Part shown: positions 8,421-16,692 of the stretch, one piece after another
Layout: the number at the start of each line of letters is the position of its first letter
How positions within the stretch are numbered: position 1 is the first letter of the stretch
Position numbers and translations under genes: made by a program
Source: Oscillospiraceae bacterium
Lineage (GTDB): Bacteria; Bacillota; Clostridia; Oscillospirales; Oscillospiraceae
DNA: 41,381 nucleotides
Reading direction: 5' to 3'
NCBI GenBank assembly: GCA_017516065.1
Contig: JAFWDQ010000013.1
Location: 1-41,381, forward strand
Notes under the pieces: generated by a model
What the model saw: the letters and a program-made list of their open reading frames with translations, nothing else
Told to the model about the DNA's origin: nothing
The model's database searches: none

Positions 8421-9669
8421 TGCAGAATTTTCCAGCTGCCTCCGGCGGTCGGAATCGAAAGAAAACCTCGATCCTCCTGTCCTCATGTACCAGCACCCGG
8501 CGGATCAGCGCCGCCGCCGCGATACGGTTCAGAGGCTCAAACTGGCGGCCCTCTATCCCGGCCGCATCGGCCAGGTCCGTCAGCACCTGCCGGAGCTGCT
8601 CAAAAAGCCGGTCCTCCCGGACCCAGTGGCCTGTGCAGAGATGAAGCCTGCCGCCCTTTCGATAGCCCTGGCAGACCAGATACGTCCGCGTCTCGCTCTC
8701 CCGCACGTAGGTCATGGGCGCACCGCAGTCGGCGCAGAAGGCAAGCCCCGTCAGCAGGTGGCCCTCTCCCCCGCTCCTCTGATAGCGCCGGGCGGCCAGG
8801 ATGTTCTGTACACAGTCGAACTCCCTCTGACTGACGATCGCCTCGTGGGTATGAGGCACGGTGATCCACTCCGAGGGCGGCAGGCGCACACGCTGCTCCA
8901 GCTTGTGACTGCGTTTTCTCGACCGGTTCTGGGTCAGGTGACCGGCATAGGTGGGGTTTGTCAGGATCCGCCGGACCGTCTGCTCACTCCAGACGCCGTG
9001 GGTCCTCTCCCCCACACCACTCCCCTGACGCCGGTCTGACGGCGTGAGGATTCCCCACTCGGTCATCCGTTTTGCTGTCCCCAGCACGGAGCCATGCGCC
9101 AGGAAATCCCGGTAGAGCTTTCGCACGTGAGGCGCCGTCTCCGGGTCGATCAGCAGCCGCCCGCCCTCGCCCTTCCAATAGCCGTAGGGTGCGTATGCGC
9201 CGATGAAGCGTCCGGCCTTCCGCCGGGCGGTCAGAGCCAGCCGGACCTTTCGGGAGATATCGGCGGCATAGAGGTCGTTGATGACGTTGAGAAACGGCGC
9301 AAGACGCAGCGTCCCGTCCTCCGCCTCCGTATCGATATGGTCTCCCACGGCGATATAGCGGACACCGTGGGCGGGGAAATACCGCTCGATGTAGTAGCCC
9401 GTCTGGATATAGTCCCGCCCCAGCCGGGACAGATCCTTGGTCAGCACCGTGTCAAGCCTCCCCGCCTCGATGTCCGCCAGCATCCGCCGAAAGCCGGGCC
9501 GGTCAAAGGTGGTGCCGGACCAGCCGTCGTCGATATAGACCTCCGCCACTGACAGGCCCCGCTCCCCGGCGTATCGGGTCAGCAGCGCCCGCTGACTGTC
9601 AATGCTCTGGGACTCCTGCTCCCCGTCCTCCCGGGACAGTCTCAGGTACAGTCCCGCCCGCCCGGACAC
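8398..9669 (-). CDS. Large serine recombinase of the dpaA element
   Basis: Site-specific recombinase expected to cut and rejoin the element ends. The 423 residues contain the resolvase catalytic domain with YLRLSRED and nucleophile Ser12, then IDDGWSGTTFDRPGF and LTKDLSRLGRD (~residues 46-86). The recombinase DNA-binding domain follows (YGYW... and ILTNPTYAGHL), then a zinc ribbon with Cys312, Cys315, Cys333 and Cys345. The C-terminal coiled-coil region is short, making it smaller than TnpX-type enzymes (about 700) and B. subtilis SpoIVCA (about 500). The GTG start (9667-9669) has GGAG upstream and overlaps a small ORF by 28 bases. It reads in the same direction as dpaA and no terminator is seen between, so it can be transcribed from the dpaA promoter. 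Confidence 0.95.
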   Translation of the reverse strand: MSGRAGLYLRLSREDGEQESQSIDSQRALLTRYAGERGLSVAEVYIDDGWSGTTFDRPGFRRMLADIEAGRLDTVLTKDLSRLGRDYIQTGYYIERYFPAHGVRYIAVGDHIDTEAEDGTLRLAPFLNVINDLYAADISRKVRLALTARRKAGRFIGAYAPYGYWKGEGGRLLIDPETAPHVRKLYRDFLAHGSVLGTAKRMTEWGILTPSDRRQGSGVGERTHGVWSEQTVRRILTNPTYAGHLTQNRSRKRSHKLEQRVRLPPSEWITVPHTHEAIVSQREFDCVQNILAARRYQRSGGEGHLLTGLAFCADCGAPMTYVRESETRTYLVCQGYRKGGRLHLCTGHWVREDRLFEQLRQVLTDLADAAGIEGRQFEPLNRIAAAALIRRVLVHEDRRIEVFFRFRPPEAAGKFCIEYSRKV

Positions 9670-9767
9670 GATCTCTCCTCCGTCTGTCCCCGTCTCAGGG
9701 TCTGCAGCAGCTCTTCCAGCGTGGGGCCATCCTGCTGAAAGTGGATGGTCATCGGATATTGTTCCAT
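9642..9767 (-). CDS. 41-residue ORF overlapping the recombinase start
   Basis: A small protein starting MEQYPMTIHFQQDGPTLEEL, with a GGAG/AAGG ribosome site before the ATG. It overlaps the recombinase start by 28 bases, implying coupled translation. The TIHF..DGPTLEELL pattern resembles tiny ORFs often found before serine recombinases in clostridial elements; I recall this from such elements and cannot verify it. It could be a leader peptide or a directionality factor; nothing in the sequence decides this. It lies in the same frame as the 5' part of dpaA, so without its own initiation it is also the tail of a 312-residue DpaA read-through protein. Confidence 0.6.
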   Translation of the reverse strand: MEQYPMTIHFQQDGPTLEELLQTLRRGQTEERSCPGGRDCT

Positions 9768-10580
9768 TTGGTCCTTCTCCTCTCTTCCGGATGCCTCTAC
9801 CCTATGCCGGCGCAGAGCAAAAAATGTTCCAAAAAACTGCCCCGCCCCGCCGGGTGCGGAGGCCAGGTCGATGCAGACGGCGCCTTGTTGTAGTTTACAT
9901 AATTCTTCTCCGGACAACACCCGGGCCGGGACAGTATTGAACAGAAGCTGATACCGGTCCAGGACACCGGACAGCGTTTTGAACCGCACCGGCGTGTAGC
10001 CCAGAGCCTCGATCCACGCCAGCTCCTCACAGCTGCGGGCGGTGACGGACACGCGGGCACCCAAGGCCGCCATGCGGCGGGCCAGCAGCTTTCCGATCCG
10101 CCCGAAGCCCAGGATCAGCGTCTCGGCGTCCTGGATGGTGACGGGCAGCTCCTCTACGGCGATCTGGATGGCCCCCTCCGCCGTTGGAACGGCGTTTGCG
10201 ATGGCCAGCTCCTCCCGGGCGTAGTAGTCGTGGAGCGTCAGTCTGTACTCTGCCGCCTCCGCCGCCAGCGCCGGGGTCACCCGACCGGCACAGATGATCT
10301 GTTCCGGTCTCACAAGGGGCCAGACAGACTCCAGGAAAATCTCTCTATTGCCAAACGGGGTGTTCAGACCACCGTCTCGATTTGTCACCGGCAGGGGCAG
10401 GACCAGGCAGTCGGCATCGCTGATCTGTTCCAGATCACGGAGCACGGGCACAGGTGCGGACTCCCCCAGTCCTTCAAAGCCAAGCAGCGCCACGGTGTGG
10501 CCGTCCTCACAAAGCAGCTCCGCCAGGCGCACCTGCCGCAGATCGCCGCCCAACACGCAAAAGTGCAGTGTTTCCCTCAT
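9642..10580 (-). CDS. dpaA: Dipicolinate synthase subunit A, 5' part (first 245 codons), reading into the element
   Basis: DpaA is the NAD(P)-binding partner of DpaB in dipicolinate synthase. The genuine DpaA portion is 9846-10580: an N-terminal domain (FCVLGGDLRQVRLAELL) and a Rossmann domain with LILGFGRIGKLLARRMAALG (~residues 155-174), ending in the conserved IDLASAPGG. After codon 245 the frame continues 67 codons through element sequence to a stop at 9642, so the unrearranged locus would give a 312-residue hybrid lacking the conserved VIWALSLPGKVAP tail. The ATG at 10578-10580 has AGGAGG seven bases upstream; the ATG two codons earlier is too close. The missing 47 codons are at 3553-3696. 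Excision of the element should restore a normal enzyme; the hybrid is probably inactive. Confidence 0.9.
   Translation of the reverse strand: MRETLHFCVLGGDLRQVRLAELLCEDGHTVALLGFEGLGESAPVPVLRDLEQISDADCLVLPLPVTNRDGGLNTPFGNREIFLESVWPLVRPEQIICAGRVTPALAAEAAEYRLTLHDYYAREELAIANAVPTAEGAIQIAVEELPVTIQDAETLILGFGRIGKLLARRMAALGARVSVTARSCEELAWIEALGYTPVRFKTLSGVLDRYQLLFNTVPARVLSGEELCKLQQGAVCIDLASAPGGAGQFFGTFFALRRHRVEASGREEKDQMEQYPMTIHFQQDGPTLEELLQTLRRGQTEERSCPGGRDCT
9798..9827 (-). promoter_or_regulatory. Possible mother-cell (sigma-K/E-like) promoter for the recombinase operon
   Basis: On the minus strand CATAGGGTA (9798-9806) matches the CATANNNTA -10 pattern of late mother-cell promoters. An AC (9826-9827) lies 19 bases upstream, longer than the usual 15-17 bases. 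It is about 30 bases before the small ORF, inside the element. The -10 match is exact but the spacing is poor, so this is tentative. Confidence 0.3.
9840..9859 (+). repeat. Candidate attachment site, dpaA 5'-side junction
   Basis: Partner of the repeat at 3691-3710, with GGTGCGG at 9853-9859 and CCCC at 9845-9848. On the minus strand this encodes DpaA A-P-G-G, after which the frame runs into element sequence (AGQFFGTFF). Confidence 0.6.
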
Positions 10581-10600
10581 TCTCATCCCTCCTTCAACCC

Positions 10601-10625
10601 ATGATATGCAGGAGGCAGCTGCAGT
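10601..10625 (-). promoter_or_regulatory. dpaA: Sigma-K-like promoter of dpaA
   Basis: Minus strand AC (10624-10625), 15 bases, then CATATCAT (10601-10608), close to the sigma-K pattern AC...CATANNNTA. The predicted leader is only about 14 bases, with the AGGAGG site (10588-10593) near its 5' end. Transcription of dpaA by sigma-K in the mother cell is established for B. subtilis; the assignment here is by pattern. Confidence 0.45.
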
Positions 10626-10667
10626 GACAGGAAAAATGCAAGGGGGCCCGGTGCGGCGATACAGGGC

Positions 10668-10706
10668 AAAAAAACACCTCCGGGGCGCCGCCTCGGAGGT
10701 GTTTTT
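10668..10706 (-). terminator. Terminator of the V-ATPase operon
   Basis: A/T-flanked hairpin (10668-10682 with 10694-10706, 11-base loop) about 40 bases after the ntpK stop, with a run of seven T on the minus transcript. It separates the ATPase operon from dpaA. Confidence 0.9.
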
Positions 10707-10744
10707 TGCATTTTGCAGGTCGTGCCGATACCGGCATCTGCAGC

Positions 10745-11179
10745 TTACTGGAGCAGCAGCAGACCGAAGACCAGTGTGAACAGGGCGACCGTTTCTGCGA
10801 CACCGATAACGATGAAGTAGTTTGCGGTGCCCTTTCCTGTTGAGCCTAGCGCATCGGAGGAAGCGGCTGCGCACTTGCCCTGGAAGAGACCGGAAAGACC
10901 GATCGCGAGGCCGCAGAAGAGACCTACGCCAAACGCGAGGCCCGGGTTAGCGCCGCCGGCGACCGCGTTTCTGATGAAATTCATGAGAAGGAAACCGTAG
11001 ATGGTCTGTGTCAGAGGCGCGCCTGAGAAAGCGATCATAATGAACGGAGCAGGTTTTCCGGCTGCATAGCACTTTTTCCAAGCACCAACAGAAGCCATTC
11101 CCGCAAAGCCTGTACCAAACGCTGAACCTGCTGCGGATAATCCGAGGGCAGCTGCCATACCAACAAATGCTAAATTCAT
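10745..11179 (-). CDS. ntpK: V-type ATP synthase subunit K (membrane rotor ring)
   Basis: A 144-residue proteolipid with four membrane helices, the double-hairpin form of V-type rotor subunits. It forms the c-ring that carries ions through the membrane sector. The ion-site glutamate is E129 in the last helix (GVAETVALF). T57 and Q58 (LTQTIYGF) and Q100 (LFQGKCAAA) match by position the Na+-coordinating T64, Q65 and Q110 of Enterococcus hirae NtpK, with E129 matching E139. This suggests Na+ coupling, though the L61 equivalent is not conserved. AGGAG lies eight bases before the ATG. Last gene of the operon, 18 bases after ntpI and followed by a terminator. Confidence 0.93.
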   Translation of the reverse strand: MNLAFVGMAAALGLSAAGSAFGTGFAGMASVGAWKKCYAAGKPAPFIMIAFSGAPLTQTIYGFLLMNFIRNAVAGGANPGLAFGVGLFCGLAIGLSGLFQGKCAAASSDALGSTGKGTANYFIVIGVAETVALFTLVFGLLLLQ

Positions 11180-11197
11180 AAACCAAACTCCTATCTC

Positions 11198-13024
11198 TTA
11201 TTTTTTGATTTTGTCTCTCTTCTGGAAGGGATCGTAGGCCGTACCGGTCCACTCCATGCCCAACTGACCGGAGAATTCCAGCAGGTTCAGGCGTACGCCG
11301 TGGACAACAACGGACAGCAGTCCCATGATAATGTTCAGGCCATGTCCGATGAGCACGATCAGGACACCAGCGATGATCCCCGCGCCATGGAACCCGGAGG
11401 CCATGTCATTGAAGCTCTGGGCAATGGCAAGGGACGCCAGGCCGACGGCGAACAGACGGATGTAACTCATGATGTTGCCGAAGGCGCTGATGGTATCCAG
11501 GAAAACGGTAAAGGCGTTGCTGACGCCGGCCTTCAGGCCCTTGCCGAAGCGCAGGCCCGGCGCCATACCGCCGAACAGGACTGCCAGGATAAAGCCCACG
11601 CCCACCACCACGGCCGCCACAGTCATGTTGACGTTCTCGCCGATGACCATGAACAGAACCACGAAGTACAGTGCGCAAATGGCCAGAAGCCAGCCCAGAT
11701 CGGCGACCCAGTTGAGGTTCTTCTCCCCGATCTTCCGCTTGATGTTCATCACGCAGGCCAGGGCCAGATGGACCACGCCGATGCTGAAGCAGAACTTCAT
11801 CACCGTGTTCTGCTGGGCGGTGGTCGTCACGCCGAAGTACTCCGGATAGTTCGCGATGGATGGGAGCACAAGACTCTTCAGGAACGGTACCCGCATGGCG
11901 CCCTCTATCCCGAACCATGTTCCGGTCAGGGCGCCCCATACAATGGTGGCAATGGACAGCACGTACAGAAGCAGGACCGCGTTGCTCAGCTGCTTTTTCT
12001 TCAGCGTCATGACAACGGCGGCGATCAGGAACAGACAGCCGTAGCCGGCGTCGCCGATGATCATGGCAAAAAACAGGGTAAAGAAGCCTAAAAACCAGGT
12101 GGAGATATCGTACTCCCGATAGGCCGGGACGGTGCCGAGGATGTCGAAGACCGGGATGATCAGCCGTGTGACCTTGTTGTACTTGATCTTCGTGGGAACG
12201 TGCTCGTCATCCTGTGCCGGGTCGTCTATGACCCACGCCCAGTTGTTTCGGGCGGCCGCCTCACGGAACATATCCTCGTTGGCGGCGGGTATGTAGCCGT
12301 CCAGCATCACCAGCCCGTCCTGATCCTCTGCGGTCTCGCCTACTGCGGAGTACTCTTCCTCGTTCTGGGCCTTCAGGAGCTGGGCGTCGAAGCTGCGGGT
12401 GTATTTGGCCGCGTCCGATAAAACGTGCTCACAGGACGCCAGCTCCTCATCATACTCCTCCACCTCCTGCAGGCAGGTAGAAAGGCTCTTGGGCGGGAGC
12501 AGAAATTCGTTGGCGGGGAACGATGGGTCCAGCTTTCCGATCACGGCCACCGTCTCCATCTTGTCCACCGGGGCAAGCCGTATCACTTGAACATTCTCAT
12601 CCTTCAACAGCTGCCTGAATTCCTTCTTGCCCATGCGGTAGAAGTGCATCTCTATGCCCTTCTCCGCCAGTTCCCGGACCTCACGGGGCTCAAAGTCGCC
12701 CCACTCCTTCAGTCGTTCCGCCTCCATGGCGGCGGCGTTTCGGGCGGCCGACAGAGATCTCCGATTGTCCAGCGTGTGGCGGACTGTTCGGAGCAACTCA
12801 CGGAACACATCGTCGGTCAGGATCTCCGGGACCTTCTCCTCCGTCTCATATTCCCTGAGCTCCATGGATGTATTCTGCAGTATGGAGACCCGGTCCAGAT
12901 AGACGGCCTGCGCGCTCTTTTTCTCCGCTATATGTACGATGCCGAGATCACGGAGCGCCTGGAGCATGTCCTCTTTCCTGGAGGAGGCGGTGATGACGCG
13001 GACGGTTTTCATTTTCTCGATCAT
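11198..13024 (-). CDS. ntpI: V-type ATP synthase subunit I (a-subunit, stator membrane protein)
   Basis: A 608-residue two-part protein. The N-terminal ~300 residues are soluble and helical (MIEKMKTVRVITASSRKED; LLPPKSLSTCLQEVEEYDEEL) and form the peripheral stalk anchor. The C-terminal half has about seven to eight membrane helices (from WFLGFFTLFFAMIIGDAGYG to the final GLNIIMGLLSVVVHGVRLNLLEF) and makes the ion channel against the K ring. The GDAGYG and VHGVRLNLLEF blocks are typical of the NtpI/V0-a family. The ATG overlaps the ntpD stop by four bases (ATGA) and has GGAGG seven bases upstream. Length is normal for the family. Confidence 0.95.
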   Translation of the reverse strand: MIEKMKTVRVITASSRKEDMLQALRDLGIVHIAEKKSAQAVYLDRVSILQNTSMELREYETEEKVPEILTDDVFRELLRTVRHTLDNRRSLSAARNAAAMEAERLKEWGDFEPREVRELAEKGIEMHFYRMGKKEFRQLLKDENVQVIRLAPVDKMETVAVIGKLDPSFPANEFLLPPKSLSTCLQEVEEYDEELASCEHVLSDAAKYTRSFDAQLLKAQNEEEYSAVGETAEDQDGLVMLDGYIPAANEDMFREAAARNNWAWVIDDPAQDDEHVPTKIKYNKVTRLIIPVFDILGTVPAYREYDISTWFLGFFTLFFAMIIGDAGYGCLFLIAAVVMTLKKKQLSNAVLLLYVLSIATIVWGALTGTWFGIEGAMRVPFLKSLVLPSIANYPEYFGVTTTAQQNTVMKFCFSIGVVHLALACVMNIKRKIGEKNLNWVADLGWLLAICALYFVVLFMVIGENVNMTVAAVVVGVGFILAVLFGGMAPGLRFGKGLKAGVSNAFTVFLDTISAFGNIMSYIRLFAVGLASLAIAQSFNDMASGFHGAGIIAGVLIVLIGHGLNIIMGLLSVVVHGVRLNLLEFSGQLGMEWTGTAYDPFQKRDKIKK

Positions 13025-13635
13025 CGTCTCGCCTCCTGCAGTTTCTTTTTGGCTATCTTACCGCGCACCACGGCGGTGGTCTGCTCGTTGCCGAGATAGA
13101 TGCCGATGATCCGGATATTCTCCTTCGTCTCGGGGATCTTCACCTTCTCGAACAGATTCACGCGCTGGGACGTGGTCCGAAGCTCTTTGTGGAGGAGTTC
13201 CAGCTGCTGGCGGGTCACCTTGACCACTGCGTCCAGCCGCGCGATCTCACGCAGGCGGATGACCGCGGTGTCCACCCACAGCGGGTAGTCCTCGATATCA
13301 TATTCGATTGTATGGAAGGTCAACTCACGAAAGACGGGGATCTTCACGCCGGCAATATTGTCCTCGCCGCACACGACGTTGGCCGGGCGGACGAGATTCT
13401 CCAACCGCTTCCCCTCTTCGAAGGACCTGTTTTCAGCGAACACGGCGACCCAGTCGTAAAAGCCCTTCATCATCTTGACCAGCTCTGCCTCTTCCCGCTC
13501 CAGCTCCGCCTCGATCCGCATGATCACGATCTGGAGCTGCTGCTTTTTCAGCTGCAGTGTCGGCAGATATCGGGTAAACTGCTTCAGCGCGTCCTTCTGG
13601 GCCTTCAGTTCGTTCTTTGTAAGTTTGACCGCCAT
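13021..13635 (-). CDS. ntpD: V-type ATP synthase subunit D (central stalk)
   Basis: A 204-residue, highly charged, mostly coiled-coil protein that forms the rotating shaft between the A3B3 head and the K ring. The pattern is typical: N-terminal LTKNELKAQKDALKQFTRYLPTLQLKKQ and a C-terminal helix with RVNLFEKVKIPETKENIRII followed by YLGNEQTTAVVRGKIAK. It starts directly after the ntpB stop with a G-rich ribosome site inside the end of ntpB, and overlaps ntpI by four bases. Nothing unusual in length or composition. Confidence 0.95.
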   Translation of the reverse strand: MAVKLTKNELKAQKDALKQFTRYLPTLQLKKQQLQIVIMRIEAELEREEAELVKMMKGFYDWVAVFAENRSFEEGKRLENLVRPANVVCGEDNIAGVKIPVFRELTFHTIEYDIEDYPLWVDTAVIRLREIARLDAVVKVTRQQLELLHKELRTTSQRVNLFEKVKIPETKENIRIIGIYLGNEQTTAVVRGKIAKKKLQEARR

Positions 13636-14940
13636 TCAGTCCCCCTCGTTCAGCGCTTCCCGCCGCGGCCACCTGTCTCGAATCAGGCGGGTCGTCAGGC
13701 CTGTTTCGTTCGGTTCAAAGCACTCAGCCAGGATCTCCCATCCGAGATCCAGAGCGTCTTCCAGGGGGATGTTCACGCTCAAATCCATGAGTCTGGTTTC
13801 GAACATCTCGCCGTATTTCAGCAGTTTCTCGTCCCACTCGGTCATCAGGAAGCCCATGGACTTCTTCTCCATGCTCTCCTTATAGGCACTGTACAGCCGG
13901 ATCATACCGTCCATCAGCGCCCGGTGATCATCCCGGGTGGTGCCGTTGACGTTCTGCTTGAGTCGGGACAGAGAGCCGAAGGGCTCAATATGTCCGTTGC
14001 GCAGATAGTACTGGCCCTCGGTGATGTAGCCGGTGTTGTCCGGCACGGGATGGGTGACGTCGTCGCCGGGCATGGTGGTCACGCCTAGGATCGTGATGGA
14101 ACCGGCGCCCTCGAAATCGACGGCCTTCTCGTACCGGGCGGCCAGACTGCTGTAGAGGTCGCCGGGATAACCGCGGTTGGAGGGGACCTGATCCATTGTG
14201 ATCGCCATCTCCTTGAGGGCGTCAGCATAGTTGGTCATATCGGTGAGCAGGACCAGCACCTTCTTGCCGGCCAGAGCAAACTGCTCCGCCACGGCCAGGG
14301 ACAGGTCCGGCACCAGCGTACATTCCACGATGGGGTCGGAGGCCGTATGGATGAACATCACCGTACGGCTGATGGCGCCGCCCTTTTCAAGGGTATCCCG
14401 GAAGAACAGGTAGTCGTCGTACTTCAGACCGATGCCTCCCAGGACGATGACGTCGACCTCCGCCTGCATGGCGATACGGGCCAGAAGCTGGTTATAGGGC
14501 TCGCCGGAAACGGAGAAGATCGGCAGCTTCTGACTCTCGACCAGGGTGTTGAACACGTCGATCATCGGGATACCGGTGCGGATCATCTGCTTGGGCAGGA
14601 CGCGCTTCGCCGGGTTGACGGACGGTCCGCCGATGGGGATCATGTTCTCCTTGAGAGCGGGGCCCTTATCGCGGGGCATGCCCGCGCCGTCAAAGACGCG
14701 GCCCAGCAGGTGCTCGGAGAAGGAGACCATCATCGGTCTGCCCAGAAACCGAACCGGATTGGTGGTGCTCACGCCCGTGGTGCCGGAGAAGACCTGCAGG
14801 GAAACCAGATCCCTGTCCAGCTTGATGACGCTGGCGTAGCTGTCTCCCACCAGGGCCAGGTCGCCGTTTCGGACGCCCTCGGCATGGACGGTGACAACGT
14901 TGCCGATGATCGTTTCGATTTTCGTATATACTTTCTGCAT
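13636..14940 (-). CDS. ntpB: V-type ATP synthase subunit B (non-catalytic)
   Basis: A 434-residue regulatory subunit that alternates with A in the cytoplasmic head. It lacks a working P-loop; the equivalent segment is [20 protein letters not shown], as expected for non-catalytic B subunits. Other family blocks are [28 protein letters not shown] and [21 protein letters not shown] lies six bases before the ATG and only 11 bases separate it from ntpA. The length is closer to the short B subunits of Chlamydia/Treponema-type operons than to the ~460-residue archaeal-type ones, agreeing with the gene order. Confidence 0.95.
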   Translation of the reverse strand: MQKVYTKIETIIGNVVTVHAEGVRNGDLALVGDSYASVIKLDRDLVSLQVFSGTTGVSTTNPVRFLGRPMMVSFSEHLLGRVFDGAGMPRDKGPALKENMIPIGGPSVNPAKRVLPKQMIRTGIPMIDVFNTLVESQKLPIFSVSGEPYNQLLARIAMQAEVDVIVLGGIGLKYDDYLFFRDTLEKGGAISRTVMFIHTASDPIVECTLVPDLSLAVAEQFALAGKKVLVLLTDMTNYADALKEMAITMDQVPSNRGYPGDLYSSLAARYEKAVDFEGAGSITILGVTTMPGDDVTHPVPDNTGYITEGQYYLRNGHIEPFGSLSRLKQNVNGTTRDDHRALMDGMIRLYSAYKESMEKKSMGFLMTEWDEKLLKYGEMFETRLMDLSVNIPLEDALDLGWEILAECFEPNETGLTTRLIRDRWPRREALNEGD

Positions 14941-14951
14941 ACGCGGCCTCC

Positions 14952-16679
14952 TCAGCGAACGGTCTTCTCGGAATAGAAGTCCTTGATCTTCTGTTCCTGC
15001 GCGAAGAATTCCGGTGTTTCAAACTCGGTGCCGTGCCAATCCAGGAACTCCTGTCGAAGCTGATTGAAGAAGGAGCGGATCTCGCTTTTGTCCTCCATCA
15101 CGTAGCTCTGCCCCAGCACGTCGTAGAGCAGGTCGAATTCCCGCAGCTGCCGCTCCGGAGAGCAGGCCGCGTCGATGGGGTCAAAGGAGTTCTGCTGCAG
15201 GTAGACCGCATCGAGAAGCTCGCCCTTGTGATAGAGGACGTAATCCTCGGCGGACGTGCCCTCTTCGCCGACGACCTTCATCATCTGGTTGACCTCGTTG
15301 CTGCGTCTGAGGATCGACCGGGCCTTCTCCACCCGCTTCCGATCCACGATGCCGTCATACTTCGACCAGGAGTCGATGGGATGGATGGACGGGTATTTTC
15401 GGGCGGCGGCCCGCTCCGCGGACAGGCCGTGGAGGGCGCCGACGACCTTCAGGGTCGCCTGGGTGACAGGCTCGTCGAAGTTGCCGCCGGCGGGCGATAC
15501 GGTGCCGCCGATGGTGACCGAGGCGATCCGGCCGTCCCGCAGGACCACCTTGCCGGCCCGCTCGTAGAAGGACGCAATGGTGGACTCCAGATACGCCGGG
15601 AAGGCCTCTTCGCCGGGGATCTCCTCCAGACGTCCGCTCATCTCACGCAGGGCCTGGGCCCAGCGGCTGGTGGAGTCTGCCAGGACCAGCACGTCCAGTC
15701 CCATCTGCCGGTAGTACTCAGCCAGCGTGATGGCCGTGTAGATGGACGCCTCACGGGAGGCGACGGGCATGGAGGACGTATTGCAGATGATGATCGTCCG
15801 CTCCATAAGCGAGCGGCCGGTCTTGGGGTCGATCAGCTCCGGGAACTCCTTGAGGACCTCGACGACCTCGCCGGCGCGCTCGCCGCAGGCGGCGACGATG
15901 ACGATGTCCACCGCGGCGTTCTTCGCCTCCATGTGCTGCAGCACCGTCTTGCCCGCGCCGAAGGGACCCGGCACGCAGAAGGTGCCGCCCTTGGCCACCG
16001 GCAGGAAGGTGTCGATGCAGCGGATCTGCGTGACCAGCGGCTCATCCGGACGCAGCCGCTTGTCATAGCAGTCGATGATCTCTTTGATCGGCCAGGAAAA
16101 TACCATGGACAGCTCCCGCTCGTTGCCTCTGCGATCTCTGAGCACGGCGATGGTGGAGCGGACGTTGTACACGCCCTTTTCCTTTATGGATTTTACCTTC
16201 CAGTCTCCCTTCAGGCCGAAGGGAACCATGATCAGATGCTGGAAAATGCCTTCCGGTACGCTGCCGATGGTATCGCCGGCATGCACCACGTCGTCTGGCT
16301 TGGCAATGGGCGTGAATTCCCAGTCCCGGTCCGGGATCGGGTCCAGGTATACGCCGCGCTTGAGGAAGAAACCGCACTGCTCCGCCAGCTCAGGAAGGGG
16401 ATTCTGAAGTCCGTCGAAGACCTGTGTGAGCAGGCCGGGCCCCAGCAGAACGCTCATCAGCTCGCCGGTGAACTCCACCCTGTCTCCCACCTGGATGCCG
16501 TTGGTCATCTCATAGACCTGCATACTGACGGACGTTCCGGTAACGCGGATGACCTCGCCCTTGAGGCGGCTGTCACCCACGATGATGTAGCCGACTTCGT
16601 TTTTCTTGATGGAACCTTCAAACTCGACAGAAACCAGGTTGCCGTTTACTCCGGTCACATATCCTGTTACTGTATCCAT
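14952..16679 (-). CDS. ntpA: V-type ATP synthase subunit A (catalytic)
   Basis: A 575-residue catalytic ATPase subunit of the cytoplasmic head. The P-loop is GPFGAGKT (residues 238-245) and the catalytic Glu is in GER (E267). The non-homologous insert typical of A subunits precedes the P-loop ([17 protein letters not shown]... [10 protein letters not shown]). [19 protein letters not shown] is the conserved substrate-binding block. The ATG at 16677-16679 ([10 protein letters not shown]) has GGGAG seven bases upstream; the longer open frame is not supported. It follows the DUF2764 gene after 13 bases. Confidence 0.97.
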   Translation of the reverse strand: MDTVTGYVTGVNGNLVSVEFEGSIKKNEVGYIIVGDSRLKGEVIRVTGTSVSMQVYEMTNGIQVGDRVEFTGELMSVLLGPGLLTQVFDGLQNPLPELAEQCGFFLKRGVYLDPIPDRDWEFTPIAKPDDVVHAGDTIGSVPEGIFQHLIMVPFGLKGDWKVKSIKEKGVYNVRSTIAVLRDRRGNERELSMVFSWPIKEIIDCYDKRLRPDEPLVTQIRCIDTFLPVAKGGTFCVPGPFGAGKTVLQHMEAKNAAVDIVIVAACGERAGEVVEVLKEFPELIDPKTGRSLMERTIIICNTSSMPVASREASIYTAITLAEYYRQMGLDVLVLADSTSRWAQALREMSGRLEEIPGEEAFPAYLESTIASFYERAGKVVLRDGRIASVTIGGTVSPAGGNFDEPVTQATLKVVGALHGLSAERAAARKYPSIHPIDSWSKYDGIVDRKRVEKARSILRRSNEVNQMMKVVGEEGTSAEDYVLYHKGELLDAVYLQQNSFDPIDAACSPERQLREFDLLYDVLGQSYVMEDKSEIRSFFNQLRQEFLDWHGTEFETPEFFAQEQKIKDFYSEKTVR

Positions 16680-16692
16680 ATGATCTCTCCCG

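Larger units (their letters stand above)
3697..9848 (-). mobile_element. Serine-recombinase element interrupting dpaA (skin-like)
   Basis: About 6.15 kb lies exactly between two in-register halves of dpaA. From the dpaA 5' side it carries a 41-codon ORF overlapping a large serine recombinase, then a lipoprotein substrate-binding protein, a GntR/YtrA-type regulator, an ABC ATPase and a permease, all on the minus strand like dpaA. The ends show an imperfect ~18-bp direct match (3693-3710 and 9842-9859). The recombinase starts about 180 bases from one end, as in serine-integrase elements. Boundaries are inferred from where DpaA homology stops, so they may be off by up to about 12 bp. Known parallels are skin in sigK and similar elements in other sporulation genes, where a serine recombinase restores the gene in the mother cell. 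Confidence 0.85.

Noticed and set aside
3697-9848. Prophage origin of the element
   Set aside because: No capsid, terminase, portal, tail, lysis or phage repressor genes; apart from the recombinase it holds only transporter, regulator and receptor genes.
3553-10580. dpaA as a decayed pseudogene
   Set aside because: Both halves are free of stops and frameshifts, meet at the same conserved glycine, and flank an intact recombinase; random decay would not give that.
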